A stretch of 38,175 nucleotides of DNA from Paracoccaceae bacterium (GTDB lineage Bacteria > Pseudomonadota > Alphaproteobacteria > Rhodobacterales > Rhodobacteraceae). A program made the position numbers and the translations under genes. This document shows positions 1 through 7,592 of this stretch, in pieces (the stretch's first letter is position 1; every line of letters begins with the position of its first letter). Where the stretch lies: positions 1 through 38,175 of the forward strand of contig JALQTR010000153.1 in NCBI GenBank assembly GCA_023260835.1, given 5' to 3'. Under the pieces are notes generated by a model, which was not told the DNA's origin, did no database searches, and worked only from the letters and a program-made list of their open reading frames with translations.

Positions 1-1484
1 TGTCCGAACGCCTGTCTGGTGTCTTTGATCGGCTGACCAAACAGGGTGCACTGTCTGAAGAGGATGTAAAAACCGCCCTGCGCGAGGTGCGCGTCGCCCT
101 GCTGGAGGCAGATGTGTCGCTGGGCGTGACGCGCAAATTTATCGCAGCCGTGCAGGATAAGGCCACAGGGCAAGCGGTGGTGAAATCCGTCACCCCAGGC
201 CAGCAGGTTGTGAAAATCGTTCATGATGAATTGGTGGCGGTGCTGCGCGGCGAGGATGACCCCGGCGCGCTGAAGGTGGACAATCCCCCCGCGCCGATTC
301 TGATGGTCGGCCTGCAGGGCGGCGGTAAAACCACCACCACCGCGAAACTGGCCAAACGCCTGTCGCAAAAAGATGGCAAGCGGGTGCTTTTGGCCTCGCT
401 TGACGTGTATCGCCCCGCTGCGATGGAACAGCTGGCGATACTGGGCACTCAGATCGGCGTGGACACCCTGCCGATCGTGCCGGGGCAAAAGCCCGCGGAT
501 ATCGCCAAACGCGCCAAACAGCAGGCGGTTATGGGCGGGTACGATGTGTTCATTTTGGACACCGCGGGCCGTCTGCATATTGACGACACCCTGATGGCCG
601 AGGTTCAAGAGGTCCGCAACATCGCCCAGCCGCGTGAAACGCTGCTGGTGGTTGATGGGCTGACCGGCCAAGTCGCGGTCGAGGTTGCACAGGAATTTGA
701 CGCCAAAATTGGCATCACCGGTGTTGTGCTGACCCGGATGGATGGCGATGGGCGCGGCGGTGCGGCATTGTCAATGCGGGCCGAAACCGGCAAACCCATC
801 CGTTTTGTCGGTCAGGGCGAAAAGGTTGATGATCTGGACACATTCGATCCAGACCGTATTGCCGGCCGCATTTTGGGTATGGGCGATATTGTCAGCTTGG
901 TTGAAAAAGCCCAAGATGTGATCGAGGCCGAACAGGCCGAACGCATGATGAAGCGGTTTCAAAAGGGCCTGTTCAACATGAACGATCTGCGTGCCCAGCT
1001 GGATCAGATGATCAAAATGGGCGGCATGGAAGGTGTTATGGGTATGATGCCGGGCATGGGTAAGATGTCCAAACAAATGGCCGCTGCTGGAATGGATGAT
1101 AAAATCCTGCGCCAACAGATCGCGCTGATCCAATCCATGACCAAACGCGAACGCGCCAATCCACAAATCCTGCAGGCCAGCCGCAAAAAACGCATCGCGG
1201 CGGGTGCGGGTATGGATGTGGCTGATTTGAACAAATTGCTGAAAATGCACCGTCAAATGGCGGATATGATGAAGAAGATGGGGAAAATGGGCAAAGGTGG
1301 CATGCTGAAGCAGGCCATGAAAATGATGGGTGGCAAGGGCGGTATGCCTGCCGATATGGCCGGTATGGACCCCAAAGCGCTGGAAGCGGCGGCCAAACAG
1401 ATGGGCGGCGCGGGTGGCCTGCCTGGTTTGGGCGGCATGGGCGGCCTGCCCGGTGGGCTCAGCGGGTTTGGAAAGAAACGCTGA
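1..1484 (+). CDS. ffh: Signal recognition particle protein Ffh (5' partial)
   Basis: The open frame begins at base 3, before the window, so only the first residues are missing. The visible N-domain reads SERLSGVFDRLTKQGALSEE. The GTPase domain has the P-loop GLQGGGKTTTTAKL (about bases 306-345), DTAGR (about 558) and a TRMD version of the TKxD guanine-specificity motif. The last ~170 residues are the methionine-rich M domain that binds signal peptides and SRP RNA, ending in a Gly/Met-rich tail. Known role: GTP-dependent co-translational targeting of membrane proteins together with FtsY. The stop overlaps the next start (TGATG), so it heads the ffh–GNAT–aroQ–rpsP–rimM–trmD run. The apparent internal GTG start at 87 is not the real start, because conserved N-domain sequence lies upstream. 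Confidence 0.97.
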   Translation, partial: SERLSGVFDRLTKQGALSEEDVKTALREVRVALLEADVSLGVTRKFIAAVQDKATGQAVVKSVTPGQQVVKIVHDELVAVLRGEDDPGALKVDNPPAPILMVGLQGGGKTTTTAKLAKRLSQKDGKRVLLASLDVYRPAAMEQLAILGTQIGVDTLPIVPGQKPADIAKRAKQQAVMGGYDVFILDTAGRLHIDDTLMAEVQEVRNIAQPRETLLVVDGLTGQVAVEVAQEFDAKIGITGVVLTRMDGDGRGGAALSMRAETGKPIRFVGQGEKVDDLDTFDPDRIAGRILGMGDIVSLVEKAQDVIEAEQAERMMKRFQKGLFNMNDLRAQLDQMIKMGGMEGVMGMMPGMGKMSKQMAAAGMDDKILRQQIALIQSMTKRERANPQILQASRKKRIAAGAGMDVADLNKLLKMHRQMADMMKKMGKMGKGGMLKQAMKMMGGKGGMPADMAGMDPKALEAAAKQMGGAGGLPGLGGMGGLPGGLSGFGKKR

Positions 1485-2017
1485 TGCACCCCTTAACCCA
1501 AGCCCCCATTTTGGAAACGCCGAACCTGCGCCTTCGCGGGCCACAGACGCGCGATGCCGCGCCACTGATGGCGTTTTTGCAAGATGAAAAGCGGGCCTGG
1601 GGCTTTGGCCATATTCCAAACCGCGGCGATGCGTGGCGCTGGTTCGCGCTGAATGTTGGGCATTGGCATATTCATGGCTATGGCTATTTCACCATCGAAA
1701 CCAAAGCCGGCGATATCGCTGGGATCTGCGGCATTTGGAACCCCGAAGGCTGGCCCGAACCCGAAGTGGGCTGGGCCGTGTTCGACGGGTTCGAAGGCAA
1801 ATCCATCGCGCATGAGGCCGCTTGGCACGCCCGTGCCTGGGCTTACCGCGATTTGGGCATGGGTCCGCTGACATCCAACATTGTTCCTGGCAACACGCGA
1901 TCCGTTGCTTTGGCCGAACGGCTGGGTGCAACATTTGAACGCGAATACACCAATATCCACATGGGCGCAGAAATGCTGTACCGCCACCCCGGCGCACAAG
2001 CGGGGGTCACGGTATGA
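1484..2017 (+). CDS. GNAT family N-acetyltransferase (first of a tandem pair)
   Basis: A 177-residue protein starting with an ATG that overlaps the ffh stop by one base. It begins with LETPNLRLRGPQ, the first strand typical of RimJ/RimL-type GNATs. It continues with an acetyl-CoA-binding region around residues 95-130 (GWAVFDGFEGKSIAHEAA) and the late motif NTRSVALAERLGATFER that closes the fold. Substrate unknown; RimJ-like relatives acetylate protein N-termini or small amines. It is a clear paralogue of the next gene, sharing the LRLRGP start, the P-E-x-E-x-x-W block and the AERLGA block, so the pair probably arose by tandem duplication. Co-transcription with ffh and ribosomal genes hints at, but does not prove, a ribosome-related target. 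Confidence 0.9.
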   Translation: MHPLTQAPILETPNLRLRGPQTRDAAPLMAFLQDEKRAWGFGHIPNRGDAWRWFALNVGHWHIHGYGYFTIETKAGDIAGICGIWNPEGWPEPEVGWAVFDGFEGKSIAHEAAWHARAWAYRDLGMGPLTSNIVPGNTRSVALAERLGATFEREYTNIHMGAEMLYRHPGAQAGVTV

Positions 2018-2619
2018 GCGGCGTTAAAATCCCTGTGTTGCAAACAAAACGGCTGGTCCTGCGCGGACCAGAGCCCGAGGATTACCCCGATTTCAAAGCC
2101 ACCTTCAGCAGCTATCGGTCGCGGTTTATGGGCGGGCCGCTGAACCCGTATGAGGCATGGATGCTTTATGCCGCTGAAATCGGTCATTGGGAAATTCGCG
2201 GCTTTGGTATGTGGATGATCCACCTGAAAGACACAGATGAAACCGTGGGCATGGCCGGCGGTTGGTTCCCGGCCAAATGGCCCGAACGTGAAATCGCGTG
2301 GATTATCTGGCCCGAACGCGCCGGCAAAGGGTATGCGCTGGAAGCCACCGCCCGCGTGCGTCAGTATTTTTACGACGAATGCGGCTGGGATGGCGCGGTC
2401 AGCTATGTTGATCCCAAAAATTTGGACAGCATCCGTCTGGCCGAACGGCTGGGTGCGAAAAAGGATCATGCCGCTGTGACGATCGACGGCAATGACGCGG
2501 TTTACCGCCACCCCAGCCCCGATGCGCTGCGCGGCACACAGCTGGCGCATGGCATCGACATGGAAATTGAAAACCACATCAACCCGCTGTTTGCCGCGCG
2601 CGGCCCGCGGGTGGATTAA
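2014..2619 (+). CDS. GNAT family N-acetyltransferase (second of a tandem pair)
   Basis: A 201-residue GNAT protein whose ATG overlaps the preceding stop (ATGA), indicating translational coupling. It shows TKRLVLRGPEPEDY at the start, WPEREIAWIIWPERAGKGYA as the likely acetyl-CoA-binding loop (about residues 88-107), and LDSIRLAERLGAKKD near the end. It resembles the preceding protein along its whole length but has about 20 extra C-terminal residues. RimJ/RimL-like subfamily by motif pattern; the acceptor substrate cannot be told from sequence. No terminator is obvious directly after it, but a strong hairpin follows at 2669-2717. Confidence 0.9.
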   Translation: MSGVKIPVLQTKRLVLRGPEPEDYPDFKATFSSYRSRFMGGPLNPYEAWMLYAAEIGHWEIRGFGMWMIHLKDTDETVGMAGGWFPAKWPEREIAWIIWPERAGKGYALEATARVRQYFYDECGWDGAVSYVDPKNLDSIRLAERLGAKKDHAAVTIDGNDAVYRHPSPDALRGTQLAHGIDMEIENHINPLFAARGPRVD

Positions 2620-2621
2620 GG

Positions 2622-2801
2622 ATGAACGAATTGAAACCTACGATTTGGCAAGCTTTGAACGATGTGGACGCCGACCGCGGGTGGCGCGGAACGCGCCGCC
2701 CTGGGGGGCGGTCGGCGCGTTGCCATTCTGCGAATGGCGGGGTGCAAGGCACAAATTGTTCTGAAATCGTCGCTATTGTTTTTGAAGGCACACCCTTATG
2801 A
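2622..2801 (+). CDS. Possible 59-residue small protein or leader ORF (doubtful)
   Basis: Two bases after the GNAT stop an ATG opens a 59-codon frame that runs to a TGA overlapping the chorismate mutase start (ATGA). It begins MNELKPTIWQALNDVDADRG and then passes through a GC-rich hairpin where it becomes Arg/Gly-rich. A short AAGG lies just before the ATG at close spacing. Exact packing between two coupled genes favours translation. The low-complexity middle, made entirely by hairpin arms, argues against a folded protein. It could be a translated spacer that couples ribosomes into the chorismate mutase gene, a decayed gene, or chance. Confidence 0.25.
   Translation: MNELKPTIWQALNDVDADRGWRGTRRPGGRSARCHSANGGVQGTNCSEIVAIVFEGTPL
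2669..2738 (+). other. Strong compound hairpin between GNAT and chorismate mutase genes
   Basis: A perfect 10-base outer stem (CGCCGACCGC at 2669-2678 with GCGGTCGGCG at 2708-2717) encloses an inner stem of GGCGCG and CGCGCC around a GAA loop. The inner stem extends to ten pairs with one G·U. A third small hairpin follows (GCCATT at 2722-2727 with AATGGC at 2733-2738). No T-run follows, so it is not a normal intrinsic terminator. Possible roles are mRNA stabilisation or processing within the operon, or a pause element. Confidence 0.5.
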
Positions 2802-3109
2802 ACGACACATCCATAACTGATCCCAGCGCCATCGCGGCGCAGCTGCTGTCTGATCATCGTGCATCGATTGATCGGCTGGATGCAATATTGGTTTACACCC
2901 TGGGCGAGCGGTTCAAGCACACTCAGGCCGTCGGCAAGTTAAAGGCCGAACACGATCTTCCCCCGTCCGACCCGGCCCGCGAAGCGCGCCAAATCGAACG
3001 GCTGGAAAACCTGGCAATCGAGGCAGATTTGGACCCCGAATTTGCCAAGAAATTTCTGAATTTCATTATTCAGGAAGTCATCCGTCACCATAAACAACAT
3101 CAATCCTAA
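2798..3109 (+). CDS. aroQ: Chorismate mutase, AroQ class
   Basis: A 103-residue all-helical monofunctional chorismate mutase that converts chorismate to prephenate on the way to Phe and Tyr. The CM_2 pattern is visible: an N-terminal helix with ASIDRLDAILVYTLGERF, then the GKLKAEHDLPPSDPAREARQ segment with the catalytic Lys/Arg set, and a C-terminal helix FAKKFLNFIIQEVIRHHKQHQ. The length is normal for stand-alone AroQ; there is no fused prephenate dehydratase or ACT domain. It lies between ffh and rpsP, which I recall as usual in Rhodobacteraceae. The ATG is coupled to the doubtful 59-codon frame before it. Confidence 0.92.
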   Translation: MNDTSITDPSAIAAQLLSDHRASIDRLDAILVYTLGERFKHTQAVGKLKAEHDLPPSDPAREARQIERLENLAIEADLDPEFAKKFLNFIIQEVIRHHKQHQS

Positions 3110-3136
3110 TGGCCCCAAAAGGCCACGCCATTTTTT
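3108..3136 (+). terminator. Attenuator-like hairpin with T6 run before rpsP
   Basis: AATGGC (3108-3113) can pair with GCCATT (3127-3132), or alternatively TGGCC with GGCCA; six T's follow immediately (3131-3136). The T-run ends directly before the rpsP ribosome-binding site AAGGAG, so this could be a partial terminator that sets rpsP expression apart from the upstream genes. The stems are short, so termination may be weak. Confidence 0.4.
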
Positions 3137-3151
3137 AAAGGAGTATTCCAC

Positions 3152-3568
3152 ATGGCTATGAAAATTCGTCTCGCCCGCGGTGGTTCGAAAAAACGTCCCT
3201 TCTATCGCGTTGTTGCGGCTGACAGCCGTATGCCCCGCGATGGTCGTTTCATCGAAAAACTGGGCACCTATAACCCCCTGCTGCCAAAAGACAGCGAAGA
3301 GCGCGTAAAGCTGGATCTGGACCGCATCAAGCATTGGCTGGGTGAAGGCGCACAGCCAACCGACCGTGTGGCCCGTATGCTGGAAGCCGCTGGCGTTTTG
3401 GAAAAGAAAACCCGCAACAACCCTAAAAAAGCTGTTCCAGGTAAAAAAGCGCAAGAGCGCGCTGAAGAAAAGGCTGAAAAAGCTGCCGCGGCTGCCGAAG
3501 CAGCTGCCGCACCTGCGGAAGCCCCAGCAGAAGAGCCAGCAGCCGAAGAAGCCGCTGCAGAAGAATAA
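3152..3568 (+). CDS. rpsP: 30S ribosomal protein S16 with long Ala/Glu tail
   Basis: A 138-residue S16 preceded by a strong AAGGAG site. The conserved core runs from [20 protein letters not shown] through [20 protein letters not shown] to [21 protein letters not shown], about the first 85 residues. Beyond this is a low-complexity Lys-then-Ala/Glu tail (residues ~90-138), making it about half as long again as E. coli S16. Such acidic/alanine tails occur in alphaproteobacterial S16. S16 binds 16S rRNA early in small-subunit assembly. It is followed by rimM and trmD as in the classic operon. Confidence 0.97.
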   Translation: MAMKIRLARGGSKKRPFYRVVAADSRMPRDGRFIEKLGTYNPLLPKDSEERVKLDLDRIKHWLGEGAQPTDRVARMLEAAGVLEKKTRNNPKKAVPGKKAQERAEEKAEKAAAAAEAAAAPAEAPAEEPAAEEAAAEE

Positions 3569-3581
3569 GACCGATTTTCAG

Positions 3582-3605
3582 GGGGCGCGCCTTGGTGCGC
3601 CCCTT
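3582..3605 (+). terminator. GC hairpin after rpsP (terminator or attenuator)
   Basis: GGGGCGC (3582-3588) pairs perfectly with GCGCCCC (3597-3603), extendable by a G·T pair; only two T's follow. It sits 14 bases after the rpsP stop and before a small gene, so it probably reduces read-through into rimM–trmD rather than ending the operon. Confidence 0.45.
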
Positions 3606-3630
3606 GATCCCTTTGGCAAGGATAGCCGAT

Positions 3631-3804
3631 ATGTTTGGATTGATCCGTCGCCCCATCAGCTTGCTTTTCATCTGCTGCGCGTTTTACGCGGGTTTGCAAA
3701 TTGGCAAATTCAGCGGCACCAAAGATATTCGCGCCCTATGCGCGGCATCAACGGCATCAGATGTGACACAAGCGATATGTGATAAATATGGCCAAGAAGA
3801 CTGA
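3631..3804 (+). CDS. Small single-pass membrane protein of unknown function
   Basis: A 57-residue protein starting at the ATG after AAGGATAGCC. An earlier start at 3592 would add 13 residues encoded by the hairpin tail and is less likely. After a short basic start (MFGLIRRP) comes one hydrophobic segment, [17 protein letters not shown], then a hydrophilic part containing two cysteines ([14 protein letters not shown]). The end overlaps rimM by 17 bases. The pattern suggests an inner-membrane-anchored or exported peptide. I do not recognise a family. Its overlap with rimM and its place in a tight operon support it being expressed. Confidence 0.6.
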   Translation: MFGLIRRPISLLFICCAFYAGLQIGKFSGTKDIRALCAASTASDVTQAICDKYGQED

Positions 3805-4300
3805 TCTGATCTGCGTGGGGGCAATTGCCGGCGCCTTTGGGGTGCGCGGCGAGGTGCGATTGAAAAGCTTCACCGCGGATCCCGGTGCAATTGCCGATTA
3901 CGGTCCGGTGTCCACCGAAGATGGCAAAACGGAATATGACATCAGCCTGTCGCGTGGGGTGAAAAATGGTCTGGCCGCACGTTTGTCGGGTGTGACGACC
4001 AAAGATCAGGCCGATGCGCTGCGCGGGGTGCGGCTGTTTTTGCCGCGCGCCAGTCTGCCAAGCCTGCCAGATGATGAATTTTATTACACCGATTTGATCG
4101 GCCTGCCGGTTTATGACGCGGGCGGGGGCCTGCTGGGTAAGGTCAAGGCGGTGCTGAACCATGGGGCGGATGATCTGTTGGAAATTCAGCGGCAAGGCGG
4201 CAAAACGGCGCTGCTGCCCTTCACCAAATCATCGGTGCCAACGGTGGATTTGACCGCTGGGCGTATTGTCGCTGATCCCCCTGACGGGGTGTTTGAATGA
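3788..4300 (+). CDS. rimM: 16S rRNA processing protein RimM
   Basis: A 170-residue protein beginning [20 protein letters not shown], the signature RimM N-terminal strand; a GTG three codons earlier is less likely. The N-terminal RimM domain (to ~residue 90) is followed by a PRC-barrel domain with [19 protein letters not shown] and the closing [14 protein letters not shown]. RimM binds S19 and helps mature the 30S head. The gene overlaps the small upstream gene by 17 bases and the trmD start by four (ATGA), implying coupling with both. Confidence 0.95.
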   Translation: MAKKTDLICVGAIAGAFGVRGEVRLKSFTADPGAIADYGPVSTEDGKTEYDISLSRGVKNGLAARLSGVTTKDQADALRGVRLFLPRASLPSLPDDEFYYTDLIGLPVYDAGGGLLGKVKAVLNHGADDLLEIQRQGGKTALLPFTKSSVPTVDLTAGRIVADPPDGVFE

Positions 4301-5100
4301 CGGCGCCGAAACGATCCCATGGCCGCGTTGCGGTGCGGCCATCGCTGCAGCCGCGCGATCTGATGGGCGGGCCGCCGCCGCTTGCGCAGGCTTGGGTGGC
4401 GCAGATAATCACGCTGTTCCCCGCGGCTTTTCCTGGTGTGCTGGGTGAAAGCCTGACGGGCCGCGCGCTTAAAGACGGGAAATGGCGGCTGGAAACCGTA
4501 AATTTGCGCGATTTTGGCGTTGGCAAACATCGCAATGTGGATGACACGCCCGCTGGCGGCGGCGCCGGCATGGTGCTGCGCCCCGATGTGCTGGGTGCCG
4601 CGATTGATGCGGCGCGTGCTGGGGTATCGCCTGCGCGCCCGCTGATTTACCTCAGCCCGCGGGGACGGCGGTTTGATCAGCCCATGGCGCGGGCTTTGGC
4701 GCAATCGGATGGGGTGACATTGCTGTGTGGCCGGTTCGAGGGCGTGGATGAACGCGTGCTGGACCATTATGGCATTATGGAGGTCTCTTTGGGGGATTTT
4801 GTCATGACAGGCGGGGAAATCGCCGCCCAGGCCATGATCGACGCCACGGTGCGCCTGCTGCCCGGCGTTTTGGGCAATGAGGACAGCGCTGTCGAAGAAA
4901 GCTTTTCTGATGGTCTGCTCGAACACCCCCAATACACCCGTCCAGCCCAGTGGCAGGGGCGTGATATTCCCGATATCCTAACATCCGGCGATCACGGCAA
5001 AGTGGATGCGTGGCGGCAGGATATGTCCAAAGCCATCACCAAAGCGCGGCGCCCTGATTTATGGGCCGCTTGGTGCAAACGCCACGGGGTGCAAGAATAG
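4297..5100 (+). CDS. trmD: tRNA (guanine-N1)-methyltransferase TrmD
   Basis: A 267-residue SPOUT methyltransferase that makes m1G37 in tRNAs, preventing +1 frameshifts. The trefoil-knot SAM site is visible: [13 protein letters not shown] and [20 protein letters not shown], followed by [11 protein letters not shown]. The substrate segment [17 protein letters not shown] is intact. Compared with E. coli TrmD, whose first strand starts almost at residue 1, there are about 35 extra residues before [14 protein letters not shown] recall this extension in other Rhodobacteraceae. The ATG overlaps the rimM stop. The ribosomal genes that often follow (rplS, rpmE) are not here; the next gene is convergent. 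Confidence 0.95.
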   Translation: MTAPKRSHGRVAVRPSLQPRDLMGGPPPLAQAWVAQIITLFPAAFPGVLGESLTGRALKDGKWRLETVNLRDFGVGKHRNVDDTPAGGGAGMVLRPDVLGAAIDAARAGVSPARPLIYLSPRGRRFDQPMARALAQSDGVTLLCGRFEGVDERVLDHYGIMEVSLGDFVMTGGEIAAQAMIDATVRLLPGVLGNEDSAVEESFSDGLLEHPQYTRPAQWQGRDIPDILTSGDHGKVDAWRQDMSKAITKARRPDLWAAWCKRHGVQE

Positions 5101-5130
5101 GGCCGGCCTATCGCAGGCTGCGGCCCTTTT
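5100..5130 (+). terminator. Intrinsic terminator of the ffh–trmD operon
   Basis: GGGCCG (5100-5105) pairs with CGGCCC (5121-5126), with an inner GCCT/AGGC pairing, followed by TTTT. It begins on the last base of the trmD stop and lies inside the 3' end of the convergent dinB gene. Confidence 0.7.
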
Positions 5131-6361
5131 GGATCGCATCGGGGCCAAATCGTGCGCGGATGGCATCGCTGGCCCGTTCGGCGCCCGCGCGCTGCGCGGC
5201 TTGCGGATCCAGCAAATCGCCGCCGCGTTCGGCCTGATCGTCAGGCACCAAATCCGACAGCCCCACACCGATTAAACGAAACGGCGCCTTACCCAATTCC
5301 GGCACCAGCAGCGCCCGCGCCAGCCGATACATCCGGTCTGCCAGCTGCACTGGGTCATCCTGGCTGATCTGCCGCGTGATGGATTTCAGCCGAGTTTGCT
5401 TCAGCTTCAGCGTGACAACGCGTCCGGCGATGCCCTTGGCCTTGGCGGCCGCTGATACCTGTTCGGACAGGCGCCATAAATGCCCATCCAGCAGATCCGC
5501 ATCCGCGGTGTCTTCGGCAAAGGTGGTTTCTTTGGATACGGATTTGACGGGCCGGTTGGGGCTGACGGGGCGGTTATCCGCCCCCCGTGCCAAATGCCAA
5601 AGGCGCGTGCCCATGGACCCAAAGCGCGCAGTTAAATCCGCCGAATCCCACCGCAGCAAATCGTCAAACGTTTCAATGCCGGCACGCGACAGGGCCTGTT
5701 GCCCAGCAGCCCCTACGCCCCAGATCAGCCGCACGGGTTTGCCGCGCAGAAATTCGGCCGTATCGGCGCGGCCGATCACGCTGAACCCGCGGGGCTTGTC
5801 CAAATCCGATGCGATTTTGGCCAAGAATTTATTGTGCGACAGTCCGATGGATCCTGTCACTCCCAATTCGCGCCGCATCCGATCCACCAGCCGCGCCAGC
5901 ATCACCGCCGGCGGCGCGCCATGCAGGCGGGCGGTGCCAGACAGATCCATAAAGGCCTCGTCCAGCGACAGGGGTTCAATCTGCGGGGTCAGATCCTGCA
6001 TCATCGCGCGGATTTGCCGGCTGACATCGGCATAGACCTGCATCCGCGGTTTGATCACCACCGCATCGGGGCATAGTTTCAGCGCCTGAAACATTGGCAT
6101 CGCCGATCGCACCCCACGGATACGCGCAACATAACAGGCGGTGGACACAACCCCGCGCCGTCCGCCGCCGATAATCACAGGTTTATTGGCCAGATCGGGA
6201 TTGTCGCGCTTTTCCACGCTGGCGTAAAATGCATCGCAATCCATATGCGCGATGGACAGATCAAACAGTTCGTCATGCCGCGCCGCGCGCGGGCTGGCGC
6301 AGGCGGGGCAGCGCGGCTGCGCATCAAACTGGGTGAAACAATCGCGGCAAAGGCTGGGCAT
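5108..6361 (-). CDS. dinB: DNA polymerase IV with N-terminal zinc ribbon
   Basis: A Y-family translesion polymerase of 417 residues from the ATG at 6361; the frame continues upstream but without family similarity. The catalytic palm shows IAHMDCDAFYASVEKRDNP (metal-binding Asp plus the Phe-Tyr steric gate) and SLDEAFMDLS (the Asp-Glu pair). The thumb has the helix-hairpin-helix region IWGVGAAGQQAL, then a little-finger domain with SVSKETTFAED and VTLKLKQTRLKSITRQ. Before the core sits CRDC (residues 5-8) and CPAC (18-21), a four-cysteine zinc ribbon absent from E. coli DinB. It lies 70 bases downstream of zapE on the same strand, so it is probably co-transcribed. I saw no clear LexA box. Confidence 0.95.
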   Translation of the reverse strand: MPSLCRDCFTQFDAQPRCPACASPRAARHDELFDLSIAHMDCDAFYASVEKRDNPDLANKPVIIGGGRRGVVSTACYVARIRGVRSAMPMFQALKLCPDAVVIKPRMQVYADVSRQIRAMMQDLTPQIEPLSLDEAFMDLSGTARLHGAPPAVMLARLVDRMRRELGVTGSIGLSHNKFLAKIASDLDKPRGFSVIGRADTAEFLRGKPVRLIWGVGAAGQQALSRAGIETFDDLLRWDSADLTARFGSMGTRLWHLARGADNRPVSPNRPVKSVSKETTFAEDTADADLLDGHLWRLSEQVSAAAKAKGIAGRVVTLKLKQTRLKSITRQISQDDPVQLADRMYRLARALLVPELGKAPFRLIGVGLSDLVPDDQAERGGDLLDPQAAQRAGAERASDAIRARFGPDAIQKGRSLR

Positions 6362-6431
6362 TGTCAGATCCGGGTGGCGGTTTGGCTGTGGGCCATATTT
6401 TGCGCCCCCGCGCCCAATATGGCAATGGGGG

Positions 6432-7487
6432 TTAGGCCCCCCAATCCGCCGCCTGCATTTCGCGCAGCCGACTGGCGGTGCGTTCAAATTCAAACATACC
6501 GGTCCCCTCGACATAGAGCATCTCTGGCGCTGCGGCGGCGGAACAGATCAGCCGTGTTTTCGCCTCATAGAGCGTGTCGATCAATGTCACGAACCGTTTG
6601 GCCTCGTTAAAATTGCTTCGGGACAACTGCGGGATATCATCCAGCATCAGCACCTTGATCTTATCGGCCAGCGCCAAATAATCCGCCGGCCCCAGCGGAC
6701 GGGCGCACAGGTCATAGAAGCTGCATCTTGCGACGCCATTGCGGTACTGATCAATCTGCAGGCTGCGCCCCTGCAGTGGGATGTCTAACGCCGCGCCGGG
6801 GCCACCGGCCAGCCCGTCCCAGATGGCATCCATCTGCGCCCGCGCCCCCGCATCGGCGGGGGTGAAATAGACCGGCCCGCCTGCGGTGAAGCCCTGGCGG
6901 TAATCCGTGGGGCTGTGCATATGGTGGATCACCAATCGATCCTTCAGCAACTCGATGAAGGGCAAAAACAGCGCTCGGTTCAGGCCGTTTTTATATAGAT
7001 CATCGGGGTGGCGGTTTGATGTGGTCACCACCACCACGCCCGCATCCATCAGCAGCTGGAACAATCGCCCCACCACCATCGCATCGGTGATATCGGTGAT
7101 TTGCATTTCATCCAGGGCCAGCAGGCGGATGTCTTTGGCAATTTGCGCGGCAAAGGGCGCCAGCGCATCGGCCACATTGTCTGCCCGTGCGCGGTGCAGG
7201 GCGGCGTGGGCCTCTTGCATAAAGGCGTGAAAATGCACGCGGCGGGCGGGTGTGGGCAGATGATCGACGAACAGATCCATCAGCATGGATTTGCCGCGCC
7301 CGACCCCGCCCCAAATATACAGCCCCTTGGGTGGTGGGGGCGGTTTGCGAAACAGGCTCTTTTTGCGCGGCTGTGCCAGTGCGTGGCGCAGCGCATCCAG
7401 CGGGATCAGGGCATCGCGTTGGGCGGGGTCCTCGGTCAGGGTGCCTGCGGCGATTTTCTGGGCATATATGGTGGGTAAGTCCGTCAT
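6432..7487 (-). CDS. zapE: Cell division protein ZapE (AFG1-like ATPase)
   Basis: A 351-residue AAA+ ATPase, starting at ATG 7487 (MTDLPTIYAQKIAAG), where family similarity begins. Walker A is GGVGRGKSMLMD (residues ~60-70), Walker B LLALDEMQITD, and the sensor region VTTSNRHPDDLYKNGL. The C-terminal part (CSFYDLCARPLGPADYLALA) is typical of AFG1/ZapE. In E. coli ZapE acts at the Z-ring under stress; mitochondrial AFG1 helps degrade complex IV subunits. It is the first gene of a short minus-strand unit with dinB and is divergent from the MFS gene. Confidence 0.93.
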   Translation of the reverse strand: MTDLPTIYAQKIAAGTLTEDPAQRDALIPLDALRHALAQPRKKSLFRKPPPPPKGLYIWGGVGRGKSMLMDLFVDHLPTPARRVHFHAFMQEAHAALHRARADNVADALAPFAAQIAKDIRLLALDEMQITDITDAMVVGRLFQLLMDAGVVVVTTSNRHPDDLYKNGLNRALFLPFIELLKDRLVIHHMHSPTDYRQGFTAGGPVYFTPADAGARAQMDAIWDGLAGGPGAALDIPLQGRSLQIDQYRNGVARCSFYDLCARPLGPADYLALADKIKVLMLDDIPQLSRSNFNEAKRFVTLIDTLYEAKTRLICSAAAAPEMLYVEGTGMFEFERTASRLREMQAADWGA

Positions 7488-7533
7488 GCCCCTGACATAG
7501 CGCGCGCCCGCGCGGGTGGAAAGAGCGTATATC

Positions 7534-7561
7534 TTGACAAGCCCCCCCGCGCGCCTAATGT
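7534..7561 (+). promoter_or_regulatory. Possible sigma70-type promoter for the MFS gene
   Basis: TTGACA (7534-7539) is a consensus -35. TAATGT (7556-7561) is a weak -10 at 16-base spacing, about 32 bases before the MFS start. The C-rich spacer makes the fit imperfect. Confidence 0.4.
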
Positions 7562-7592
7562 CGCGGCAAGCTTGCATGAAAGGCACCGCCAG

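Noticed and set aside
771-1619. A 282-codon minus-strand frame opposite ffh
   Set aside because: It is rich in His, Leu and Phe because it reads the complement of Met/Gly-rich ffh codons; no family motif.
6393-6422. Hairpin CCATATT/AATATGG between zapE and dinB
   Set aside because: A seven-base stem with a 16-base loop and no T-run; too weak to call a terminator, and the two genes may be co-transcribed.
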